A DNA stretch of 64,000 bases from Marinifilaceae bacterium. GTDB lineage: Bacteria > Bacteroidota > Bacteroidia > Bacteroidales > Marinifilaceae. Numbering within the stretch: position 1 is the stretch's first letter; each line of letters starts with the position of its first letter. Of this stretch, positions 55,502 to 62,321 are shown piece by piece. Both the position numbers and the translations under genes were made by a program. Below the pieces are notes generated by a model. It made no database searches, had not been told where the DNA came from, and saw only the letters and a program-made list of their open reading frames with translations. The stretch spans positions 1-64,000 of the forward strand of contig JAGBFU010000082.1 in the NCBI GenBank assembly GCA_017936285.1, written 5' to 3'.

Positions 55502-55537
55502 TGTCCTTTCAAGCATATTAATAATGAGTCATATTTG
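55502..55537 (+). promoter_or_regulatory. Phage late promoter 5 (lysis unit)
   Basis: TGTCCTTT (55502-55509), exactly 20 bp, CATATTTG (55530-55537; one mismatch at the first base). The holin ATG at 55542 is five bases past the box. Confidence 0.7.
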
Positions 55538-55541
55538 CATT

Positions 55542-56012
55542 ATGGACAACATAACAACATATATAACTCGTTACTTGCTATTCGCAATTGGATTGATTTC
55601 TACCTATATCAATGAATTTATAGGAGTTTCCATACTGTTTCTCCTTGTGTTTGTTGTTGATTTTGTGACCGGGACGTTGGCTTCATTTCGTTCCGGCCAT
55701 AAAATTGAAAGTAACAGGCTTCGATGGAGCTTCGCTAAGACCGTCTGTTATCTCGGAACTTTCGCATTTACGCTGTTATGTGGTGTATGTCTGAACAAAA
55801 CCAATGCATTTATCGAGATTGTTAAGATTGAAGAGTACATCGCGATATGGATCGAAGCCACCTCTATCACAGAAAATTTAATCATTTTATTTCCTAAGCT
55901 TGAATTCTTTAAAGTGCTGAATTTTATGCTCTCTACTGTATGGGTTAAGAAGATATCTGGATTAATGGATTACTTGAAAGAGAAAAACGATAAAAAACAT
56001 GAGAATCATTGA
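55542..56012 (+). CDS. Phage holin
   Basis: 156 residues from ATG 55542 (MDNITTYITRYLLFAIGLI). Two or three membrane segments surround VDFVTGTLASFRSG and NRLRWSFAKT, the pattern of the phage-lysis holin family (Holin_4 type). It would open the inner membrane at lysis. An in-frame ATG at 55485 is upstream of the late promoter and is rejected. It overlaps the endolysin gene by 14 bases. Confidence 0.8.
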   Translation: MDNITTYITRYLLFAIGLISTYINEFIGVSILFLLVFVVDFVTGTLASFRSGHKIESNRLRWSFAKTVCYLGTFAFTLLCGVCLNKTNAFIEIVKIEEYIAIWIEATSITENLIILFPKLEFFKVLNFMLSTVWVKKISGLMDYLKEKNDKKHENH

Positions 56013-56409
56013 AGGGAAATTGACAAGCCCATTTGGGACAAGGATTCACCCGGTAACCAAGGAAAAAAGTTTTCATAACGGTATTGATATCGCCTGTCCG
56101 ATAGGAACACCTGTTTGTGCTCCCGGCAACGGAAGAGTTGAACAGATCTTTTCCAACGAGATTGGTGGTCTGCAGATGATAATTAGTGTGAGTAATGAAC
56201 GTTATGGTATGGCCCATTTATCGGAGTGTGTCCTTAATGAAGGAGATACTTTTCTCCTTGGAGAGAAGATTGCACTATCCGGGAATAGCGGCAGAACCAC
56301 AGGGCCACATTTACATCTTACTCATAAAAGTGGAGGTAAATGGGTTTCTGGTAAGTATGTTGGCGGTAATTTTATAGATCCTGTTGAGTTATGGGAAAAA
56401 GGTTTATAA
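55999..56409 (+). CDS. M23-family peptidase, endolysin
   Basis: 136 residues, a bare M23/LytM domain without signal peptide. Zinc ligands are visible: H26 and D30 in HNGIDI, and the HxH in GPHLHL near residue 104. It would cut peptidoglycan cross-links after the holin opens the membrane. Overlaps with holin (14 bases) and spanin-like gene (19 bases) show a compact lysis cassette. Confidence 0.88.
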   Translation: MRIIEGKLTSPFGTRIHPVTKEKSFHNGIDIACPIGTPVCAPGNGRVEQIFSNEIGGLQMIISVSNERYGMAHLSECVLNEGDTFLLGEKIALSGNSGRTTGPHLHLTHKSGGKWVSGKYVGGNFIDPVELWEKGL

Positions 56410-56936
56410 TTATCATTCTTATAGGACTCTTTATTTCCATTCTATATGGATGTGCAGCACATAAGAGTTCAAGTGTGAATGTCTCATCACACCAAAACGA
56501 GATTGTTCAATTACGAGAGGATGTGATAAGGCAGCTTCACGAATATAATGAACGAATCGATTCTATCAATCGTAGAATTAATGTGACCCTTAAATCAACG
56601 AAGTTGGAGAATCGAAAGATTATAACATTCGAGCCATCGTTACCCATAGTTCCTGGCACAGGGTTACCACCTATTAAGAGTATAGAAGAGAGTTACTCAA
56701 GTGAGATTAATGAGTTAAAAAGTTTAATTGAATCTATTGAAAAAAGATTCAACCTTCAGATTCAATCTATTCGCGACTCTATGTCTTACGTGCAAAAGGA
56801 TTCTACGATAATTGAAGAGAAAATTGTTGAATCATCGAAGAGTAAACGACGACCTCAAGCCATATTAATTATATGTGCAATCGTAGTACTCATATCTGTT
56901 TTTATTTTTGTGTACCGTTACTTAAAGCATAAGTAA
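56391..56936 (+). CDS. Unimolecular-spanin-like lipoprotein
   Basis: 181 residues. The N-terminus is a lipoprotein signal with lipobox LYGC, lipid on C21. The periplasmic part is about 130 residues of charged coiled coil (IVQLREDVIRQLHEYNERID, then INELKSLIESIEKRF) around a proline-rich stretch (PSLPIVPGTGLPP). The C-terminus is a membrane helix near 157-176 with a basic tail (RYLKHK). This is the layout of u-spanins such as T1 gp11, which join outer and inner membranes to finish lysis. It directly follows the endolysin. Confidence 0.7.
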   Translation: MGKRFIIIILIGLFISILYGCAAHKSSSVNVSSHQNEIVQLREDVIRQLHEYNERIDSINRRINVTLKSTKLENRKIITFEPSLPIVPGTGLPPIKSIEESYSSEINELKSLIESIEKRFNLQIQSIRDSMSYVQKDSTIIEEKIVESSKSKRRPQAILIICAIVVLISVFIFVYRYLKHK

Positions 56937-56938
56937 CA

Positions 56939-56971
56939 TAACACCTCGAGCAGTGATGCCGAGGTGTTTTT
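56939..56971 (+). terminator. Terminator of the lysis unit
   Basis: ACACCTCG (56941-56948) pairs with CGAGGTGT (56960-56967), followed by Ts. It separates the late genes from the minus-strand gene ending at 56970. Confidence 0.85.
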
Positions 56972-57224
56972 ATATCTCTCCATTTTCTATATTATCTGCG
57001 GCGGTCATAAATTTATCTGCCATATCTCGCAGAGCTCTTGCCAAGCGGCCATATTCCTCAGGCTTAAATGTTGCCCTTACCCCATTTACAACATTTCCAT
57101 GTAACCGTTGAATAATCCATGCCCTGGAGCGATCAAAATAATTGTTTGCGATTCCTGCATAATTCACCAGGTCATTCAACTCCTCCTGCATCAAAATCAA
57201 TGCTTCCTCTTTTGTCATTGCCAT
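56970..57224 (-). CDS. DUF5053-like protein next to the integrase
   Basis: About 84 residues from ATG 57224 (MAMTKEEALILMQEELND). The segment FDRSRAWIIQRLHGNVVNGV matches the style of DUF5053 proteins, which often sit beside Bacteroides integrases. It may act as an excisionase or regulator, but this is not established. The frame extends to 57260, but the -7 box (57245-57252) excludes that start. Confidence 0.65.
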   Translation of the reverse strand: MAMTKEEALILMQEELNDLVNYAGIANNYFDRSRAWIIQRLHGNVVNGVRATFKPEEYGRLARALRDMADKFMTAADNIENGEI

Positions 57225-57244
57225 AATATTCCTTTTTACGAGCT

Positions 57245-57275
57245 CAAATATAATAAACATTTGTTTCTTTTACAA
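57245..57275 (-). promoter_or_regulatory. Promoter of the DUF5053-like gene with an operator-like repeat
   Basis: Minus strand TTG (57273-57275), 20 bp, TATATTTG (57245-57252). A 21-bp sequence in it (57249-57269) is identical to 29718-29738, and its TTTGTTTCT core also occurs in the repressor operator (23169-23177, minus strand). The -33 box lies in the end of the integrase gene. Confidence 0.65.
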
Positions 57276-58505
57276 CTCATCAAGATTAGGCATCTTCTCC
57301 TTGATAGCTTTATTAGTCATTCCAAGCTTATTCCTGGTATATATCTCTGTTATTGCTACGCTTGAGTGTCCATTTTGGTCACGCAGGTCATATATCGATA
57401 CATCTGCATCGAGGGCCAACGAGTTTCCGGTATGTTTCCATGAGTAAAGTTTATACAATGGAGGCATATTCAACTTCTCACGTATCTTTACCCATCGATT
57501 ATTCATGTTATTCTTCCCCACAGGTATAGGTCCCGGTACCCCTCCTTTCCCAAAAAGATACCAATCCGGATTATATTGCTCTATTCCGTAATCATACCTG
57601 AGCTTCTTTGCAAAATGGTCCGGCAAGGTTGAGTGCCTTTGCTTTCTGTTTTTTGCCCTATCCTTATCTATTTTGACCAAGTTCCTGTACAGATCTACAT
57701 CTCCAACCCTCAACAAACGTAGTTCGTTGCCCGGTCTGATCATACAGTAACACATAAACTCAATAAACATCCATAATTGTGGGTCTGCAGACTCGATATA
57801 CTCTCTGAACACCACAACATCTCGGTTACTTATTGGACGAGGAGCACAATCCTTTTCAAGCCCTATCGGCATATCGTCAAGTTCCCTTACCGGATTAACA
57901 ACAATAACCTTCTCTTTACATACTAAATCGAAACACGCTGCCAATACTTGCTTATAGTCCAGAATCGTATTGTTGGCCAACTTCTCCGACGATACTAACC
58001 AATTAAAGAACTCAAGCAGTATATGGGAGTCTATTTCGGAAACTATGGACGAGGTTTCGGAGTAGTGAAGCCACAGTGAAAACTTCCTAAGTTTGGATTC
58101 ATAGGTCTGTATTGTTTTACTCTTCTTCCCTTTACTGATTGCCCTATCAACAAATTTTTCTGCCCAAAAAAGGAAGTGGTTAGGGTCTTTTGCTTTGGAT
58201 ATACTTCGGAATTTTTTCTCTGTGCAATAAGGCAAGTAGATTCCGGATGTGGTTACTTGCATTTTACTTGTTCCTGATTGTACGCGGATTGACATATCTG
58301 GGCGCCAACCACTCTCCAGAGCTACAAGAGTCTCCATTAATATATCTTTAGCCTCTTTTTCTCTTGCCCGCTTGTTGGAATTGGCTGGCACATAGCGTTT
58401 AAACCTACGCAGATGGCCGGTTATTTTACAACGAATAGAATAATAAACGAACCATCGACCATTTTTTGGCCGACATAGTTTAGGTAATGTATAATTCTCT
58501 CCCAT
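57270..58505 (-). CDS. int: Tyrosine integrase of the prophage
   Basis: 411 residues. The N-terminal arm-binding region and SAM-like core-binding domain are followed by the catalytic domain: R257 in MIRPGNELRLL, probable lysine near 286, H358 in YSWKHTG, H380 in GHSS and nucleophile Y389 in EIYTR. Box II reads Y-S-W-K-H-T where most enzymes have H-x-L-R-H-T, so the second arginine is a lysine. It integrates the phage into tRNA-Pro, 140 bases away, and the att core is on that side. Confidence 0.9.
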   Translation of the reverse strand: MGENYTLPKLCRPKNGRWFVYYSIRCKITGHLRRFKRYVPANSNKRAREKEAKDILMETLVALESGWRPDMSIRVQSGTSKMQVTTSGIYLPYCTEKKFRSISKAKDPNHFLFWAEKFVDRAISKGKKSKTIQTYESKLRKFSLWLHYSETSSIVSEIDSHILLEFFNWLVSSEKLANNTILDYKQVLAACFDLVCKEKVIVVNPVRELDDMPIGLEKDCAPRPISNRDVVVFREYIESADPQLWMFIEFMCYCMIRPGNELRLLRVGDVDLYRNLVKIDKDRAKNRKQRHSTLPDHFAKKLRYDYGIEQYNPDWYLFGKGGVPGPIPVGKNNMNNRWVKIREKLNMPPLYKLYSWKHTGNSLALDADVSIYDLRDQNGHSSVAITEIYTRNKLGMTNKAIKEKMPNLDEL

Positions 58506-58569
58506 GGTTATGATTTAGTCTCCTTAAAACACTTTTCAACCGACAGGAGAGGGACACCAAAACCACCAT

Positions 58570-58600
58570 AAAAACAAAGTGTTCTCACTGAGAACACTTT
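58570..58600 (-). terminator. Phage-supplied terminator downstream of tRNA-Pro
   Basis: AAAGTGTTCTC (58576-58586) pairs perfectly with GAGAACACTTT (58590-58600). On the minus strand it is followed by G and five Ts. It lies 46 bases past the tRNA 3' end and upstream of int, replacing the lost host terminator at 22649-22679 and shielding int. Confidence 0.7.
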
Positions 58601-58618
58601 TTGTGCTTGTGAGCACAA
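58601..58618. repeat. Inverted repeat beside attR
   Basis: TTGTGCT (58601-58607) and AGCACAA (58612-58618). A possible integrase arm site or part of int control. Confidence 0.4.
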
Positions 58619-58644
58619 TGTAAATTATTGTGTGTCAATCAATC

Positions 58645-58660
58645 GTCGAGATGACTGGAC
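58645..58660. repeat. attR core
   Basis: GTCGAGATGACTGGAC, identical to attL (22686-22701), overlapping the last 15 bases of the intact tRNA-Pro. Confidence 0.92.
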
Positions 58661-58718
58661 TCGAACCAGCGGCCTCCACGTCCCGAACGTGGCGCGCTAC
58701 CAACTGCGCTACATCTCG
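58646..58718 (-). tRNA. tRNA-Pro (anticodon CGG)
   Basis: 73 bases on the minus strand. The acceptor stem CGAGATG/CATCTCG closes with discriminator A. The anticodon stem CCACG/CGTGG carries loop TTCGGGA, giving anticodon CGG (reads CCG). The T-arm contains GGTTCGAGTCC. CCA is not encoded. It is the integration site of the prophage, which rebuilt its 3' end. Confidence 0.93.
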
Positions 58719-58729
58719 AAATGCGAGCG

Positions 58730-58768
58730 CAAAGATAGTAAAGTTTTAAATAATAAGTCTTATCTTTG
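58730..58768. promoter_or_regulatory. Divergent promoters of tRNA-Pro and rbfA
   Basis: Minus strand TATCTTTG (58730-58737), 11 bases before the tRNA; plus strand TATCTTTG (58761-58768), 17 bases before rbfA. Both are perfect -7 boxes. Confidence 0.6.
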
Positions 58769-58785
58769 CGGAAAATTTTAAACAC

Positions 58786-59121
58786 ATGGATTCAGTAAGA
58801 CAAAACAAGGTTTCAAGACTTATACAAAAAGAGTTAAGTACACTAATGCAGCAGGAGTGCAAAGAGTACTGCGCCGGAGCTATGCTCTCAATCACATCGG
58901 TCAGAGTATCTCCTGATTTATCGTACGCTAAAATTTATGTTAGTATCTTCCCGTCGGCAGCAACCGAAAATACAATGAATAGCCTGGAGAGTTACAACAA
59001 GAATATTCGCTTCCTGCTTGGAAAGAAGGTGGGAAAACAGCTAAGAATAATTCCGGAACTGCGCTTCTTCGTCGATGATAGTCTGGACTATATCGAAAAG
59101 ATCGACACTCTGCTGAAATAG
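58786..59121 (+). CDS. rbfA: 30S ribosome-binding factor A
   Basis: 111 residues, normal for RbfA, with ISTL-type N-terminus (NKVSRLIQKELSTLMQ) and the KH-like core VRVSPDLSYAKIYVSIF. It helps mature the 16S rRNA 5' end in 30S subunits. It starts a host cluster with the permease gene four bases downstream. Confidence 0.93.
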   Translation: MDSVRQNKVSRLIQKELSTLMQQECKEYCAGAMLSITSVRVSPDLSYAKIYVSIFPSAATENTMNSLESYNKNIRFLLGKKVGKQLRIIPELRFFVDDSLDYIEKIDTLLK

Positions 59122-59125
59122 AGCT

Positions 59126-60337
59126 ATGCACCTGAATCTCTTTATAGCCAAGCGATATCTCCTATCCAAAAAGAGGCAGAACGCAGTCAATATCATTTCG
59201 CTGATAGCGATAATCGGTATAGCAATCGGGTGCGCGGCACTCATTATTGTTATGTCGGTTTTCAATGGTATTGATATGGTTATAAAATTGAGCGAGGCTC
59301 CACACACGCCCGCTGTAGTAATATATCCCGCCGAAGGAAAGTTCATCAAAAGCGACTCTGCTTTTCTTAATGCAATACAGGAGATTGACGGTGTCGAGCA
59401 TGCTCACATCGTTATCCAGGAGAGCACCGTAGCCAAATTTAAAGATCAGATGCGCCCAGTCATCCTCAAAGGAGTAGATGAAGATTATATTCTGCAAACC
59501 GAAATTGAGGGGACAATTGTTGGCGGAGGAGCAAAGCTACAAACCCCGGAAGGAGTACCGGCAATAATTGCAGGTTACGGAGTTGCATCGGAGTTGCAAT
59601 TAGAGTTTCGCAAATCTACTCCTATACTCCTCTACTACCCAAACAGAAATTCAAATTCAATATCTCCATCCGCTCTATCAACCATAGAGGTCCAATTAGC
59701 AGGAGTCTTTGCATTTAATCAGGAGGAGAATAACTCTCAAATCTATATCGATATCGAGAGCGCTCGAAAACTTCTTAAGAGCGAAGGAGAAGAGACAAAA
59801 ATTGAAATCTTTGCAAAGGAAGAGAGAATTGAAGAGATCAAGAAATCACTAGCCGAAATCACTCCGGAAAATCGAGTTATCAGAGATAAATTCGAAGAGA
59901 ACAGTAGCTTTTACTCCATGATTAGAGGAGAAAAAGTGGCAACATTCATGATTATGTTATTCATCATGCTTATAGCCTCGTTCAATATAGTAGCATCAAT
60001 ATCTATGCTGATGTTGGATAAACGTGACGATACTCTTACATACAACGCAATGGGATTGACTGTCAAGGTTTTAAGAGCCATATTCAATCTACAGGGAGTT
60101 GGAATTATTGTTACCGGTATGGGAATTGGTTTTATTTTAGGATGCATGATATCTTATATTCAAGAAAATTTTGGCATTATAAAACTCGGAGGAGGAAACT
60201 ATCTTACAGATGCATACCCAATAGATTTACAAGGTATTGATCTTTTGATTATATTTGCAACAATCAGTATAATAGGAGCTATCGCGGTAACATTACCCGT
60301 CCGATACCTGACAAATAAATGGTTTAAACAACAATGA
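59126..60337 (+). CDS. LolC/LolE-type ABC permease
   Basis: 403 residues with an N-terminal membrane segment (IISLIAIIGIAIGCAALIIV), a large periplasmic domain, and three C-terminal segments (MIMLFIMLIASFNIVASI, VGIIVTGMGIGFILGC, LLIIFATISIIGAIAVTLP). This is the layout of the lipoprotein-releasing permease of the Lol system. The ATPase partner is not in the window. It overlaps the cyclophilin gene by 4 bases. Confidence 0.85.
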   Translation: MHLNLFIAKRYLLSKKRQNAVNIISLIAIIGIAIGCAALIIVMSVFNGIDMVIKLSEAPHTPAVVIYPAEGKFIKSDSAFLNAIQEIDGVEHAHIVIQESTVAKFKDQMRPVILKGVDEDYILQTEIEGTIVGGGAKLQTPEGVPAIIAGYGVASELQLEFRKSTPILLYYPNRNSNSISPSALSTIEVQLAGVFAFNQEENNSQIYIDIESARKLLKSEGEETKIEIFAKEERIEEIKKSLAEITPENRVIRDKFEENSSFYSMIRGEKVATFMIMLFIMLIASFNIVASISMLMLDKRDDTLTYNAMGLTVKVLRAIFNLQGVGIIVTGMGIGFILGCMISYIQENFGIIKLGGGNYLTDAYPIDLQGIDLLIIFATISIIGAIAVTLPVRYLTNKWFKQQ

Positions 60338-61200
60338 AACAGAGAAGAATTATCACAATGCTAACTACCCTTATCTTTTCAATTTTGACAATGGGTAGTA
60401 CAATGGCTCAGGGAGAGACAAAAATTCTTATTGAGACCAATTATGGCAATATCTATGCCAAACTGTATAACGATACTCCAATCCATAAATCCAATTTCAT
60501 CCGTCTTGCCAATGCCGGCAGATATGACGGAACTCTATTTTTCAGAGTTGTCAAGAACTTTGTTATTCAAGGAGCATCTTCGGATAGCAAGAATCCCAAA
60601 CCTGGTATGGCTTTAGGCTATGGCGATGGTATCACTATTGATGCAGAGATAAAACCGCACCACTACCATAAAAGAGGCGCCCTATGCGCTCCCCGACAGC
60701 CCGACAGAGCAAACTTCTTTAAAGAGTCTGACATATCGCAGTTTTATATTGTCGTCGGACGAGTATATGATGAGAAGGAGATTGAAAACATGGAGAAATC
60801 TGTCAACGTCCCACTAAAGAACAGAATTACCGCCAAATATATGGACAAGCAGACAAAAGAGACTCTGGCTCGTCTGAAAAAGGAAAAGGCTGAGGCTGAG
60901 GCAGCAGGTAATACTGCACTGGCCAAAGAGAAGGTTGCTGAATTCAGAGCTATCGCCAACAAGGTGAAAAAAGATATCGCTTTTGAGTATGAGAGCAGCC
61001 CTGAAAGATTGGTTATCTCGCCTGAAAAGCGCAAGGACTACACTACAATCGGAGGATTGATGCACCTTGATGGCGAGTACACCGTATTTGGCGAGGTTAC
61101 ATCCGGTATGGACGTAGTTGAGAAGATTGCCGCACTTCCAACCGATCCTGACGATCGCCCGCTTACAGATGTAAAAATTATAGAGGTCAAGATTTTATAA
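60334..61200 (+). CDS. Cyclophilin-type peptidyl-prolyl isomerase, secreted
   Basis: 288 residues with a signal peptide (MLTTLIFSILTMGSTMAQG). The cyclophilin domain shows NYGNIYAKLYNDTPIHKSNF, YDGTLFFRVVKNFVIQGAS and SQFYIVVG. A charged helical insert of about 90 residues (residues 145-230, AEAEAAGNTALAKEKVAEFR) splits the domain before GGLMHLDGEYTVFGEV. It probably folds envelope proteins. Confidence 0.88.
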   Translation: MKQRRIITMLTTLIFSILTMGSTMAQGETKILIETNYGNIYAKLYNDTPIHKSNFIRLANAGRYDGTLFFRVVKNFVIQGASSDSKNPKPGMALGYGDGITIDAEIKPHHYHKRGALCAPRQPDRANFFKESDISQFYIVVGRVYDEKEIENMEKSVNVPLKNRITAKYMDKQTKETLARLKKEKAEAEAAGNTALAKEKVAEFRAIANKVKKDIAFEYESSPERLVISPEKRKDYTTIGGLMHLDGEYTVFGEVTSGMDVVEKIAALPTDPDDRPLTDVKIIEVKIL

Positions 61201-61233
61201 CAGAATTTCCTATATATTTTGGTAAAAAAGCAG

Positions 61234-61241
61234 TAGCTTTG
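61234..61241 (+). promoter_or_regulatory. -7 element of pheS
   Basis: TAGCTTTG, 42 bases before the ATG; no TTG at the consensus distance. Confidence 0.45.
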
Positions 61242-61283
61242 TAACCTCAAAATTGAGGAAGGGATATAAAGTTTTTTTTAAAG

Positions 61284-62303
61284 ATGATAAATAAAATTAA
61301 CGCACTTATTGCTGAGATAGAGGCTTTTCAGGCAACATCGCTTGAGGCTGTTGAGGCATTTAGAATAAAGCATTTGAGTAAAAAGGGTACCATTGCAGAG
61401 TTGTTTGAGCAATTCAAGGCTCTACCGGGCGAAGAAAAACGCACTGTAGGTCAGGCGATGAATGAGCTTAAAACCAAAGCTATGGACAAGGTAAATCAAC
61501 TGAAAGAGGAGCTTTGTAACACCGAGAGTTCTGAGGGCGAGAGCGATTTGACTCGTCCTGGAGACAATATTCGCCTTGGTAGCAGACACCCGCTCTCATC
61601 AGTAAAGAACGAGATTCTCTCTATCTTTGCAAAATTGGGCTTTACCGTCTCTGAAGGTCCGGAGATTGAGGATGACTGGCACAACTTCTCTGCTTTGAAC
61701 TTCCCAGAGGAGCACCCAGCAAGAGATATGCAGGATACGTTCTTCATTCAGAAGAGTCCGGATATCATCCTTCACACACACACATCATCGGTACAGGTTC
61801 GCGATATGGAGAGCCACCCTCTTCCATTACGTCTTGTAACCCCTGGTAGAGTATTCAGAAACGAGGCCATTTCAGCTAGAGCACACTGTATTTTCCACCA
61901 GATTGAGGCTCTTTATGTTGATGAGGGAGTTTCATTTGCCGATTTAAAGCAGACTCTGACCTACTTTGCCAAGGAGTTGTTCGGCCCGGAGACCCAGATT
62001 CGTCTGCGTCCATCATACTTCCCATTCACCGAGCCATCTGCCGAGATGGATGTATCTTGTTCATTGTGCCATGGAAAGGGATGTAATGTATGTAAAGGAA
62101 CAGGATGGCTTGAGATTCTTGGCTGCGGAATGGTTGATCCAAACGTTTTGGAGCTTAATGGAATTGACAAGGATAAATATACCGGATTTGCATTGGGAAT
62201 GGGTATAGAGCGCATCACTATGCTAAAGTATGGTATTAAAGATCTACGCCTGTTCTTTGAGAACGATATCCGATTCCTGGAGCAGTTCACTGCTACCATT
62301 TAA
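61284..62303 (+). CDS. pheS: Phenylalanyl-tRNA synthetase alpha subunit
   Basis: 339 residues, full length. N-terminal coiled coil for tRNA binding, then class II motifs: HPLSSVKNEIL, motif 2 in GRVFRNEAISARAHCIFHQI, and motif 3 in GFALGMGIERITMLKYGI. It charges tRNA-Phe together with PheT, which is not adjacent here. It is followed 18 bases later by a transporter gene. Confidence 0.96.
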   Translation: MINKINALIAEIEAFQATSLEAVEAFRIKHLSKKGTIAELFEQFKALPGEEKRTVGQAMNELKTKAMDKVNQLKEELCNTESSEGESDLTRPGDNIRLGSRHPLSSVKNEILSIFAKLGFTVSEGPEIEDDWHNFSALNFPEEHPARDMQDTFFIQKSPDIILHTHTSSVQVRDMESHPLPLRLVTPGRVFRNEAISARAHCIFHQIEALYVDEGVSFADLKQTLTYFAKELFGPETQIRLRPSYFPFTEPSAEMDVSCSLCHGKGCNVCKGTGWLEILGCGMVDPNVLELNGIDKDKYTGFALGMGIERITMLKYGIKDLRLFFENDIRFLEQFTATI

Positions 62304-62321
62304 TATCAACAACCAGGAATT

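Larger units (their letters stand above)
22686..58660. mobile_element. Temperate siphovirus-like prophage integrated in tRNA-Pro(CGG)
   Basis: About 36 kb bounded by a 16-bp direct repeat, with a tyrosine integrase beside the intact tRNA. It contains repressor and Cro-like genes, primase-helicase, S49 protease, capsid, terminase, portal, tape measure, baseplate and fibre genes, holin, endolysin and a spanin-like gene. All functional modules are present, so it may be inducible. The weak points are an in-frame stop in a tail-fibre gene (53563) and the absence of recognisable recombination genes. The order protease-capsid before terminase-portal is not the usual HK97 order. Confidence 0.95.

Noticed and set aside
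55485-55541. Longer N-terminus of the holin
   Set aside because: It would place the start upstream of, and the coding region across, late promoter 5.
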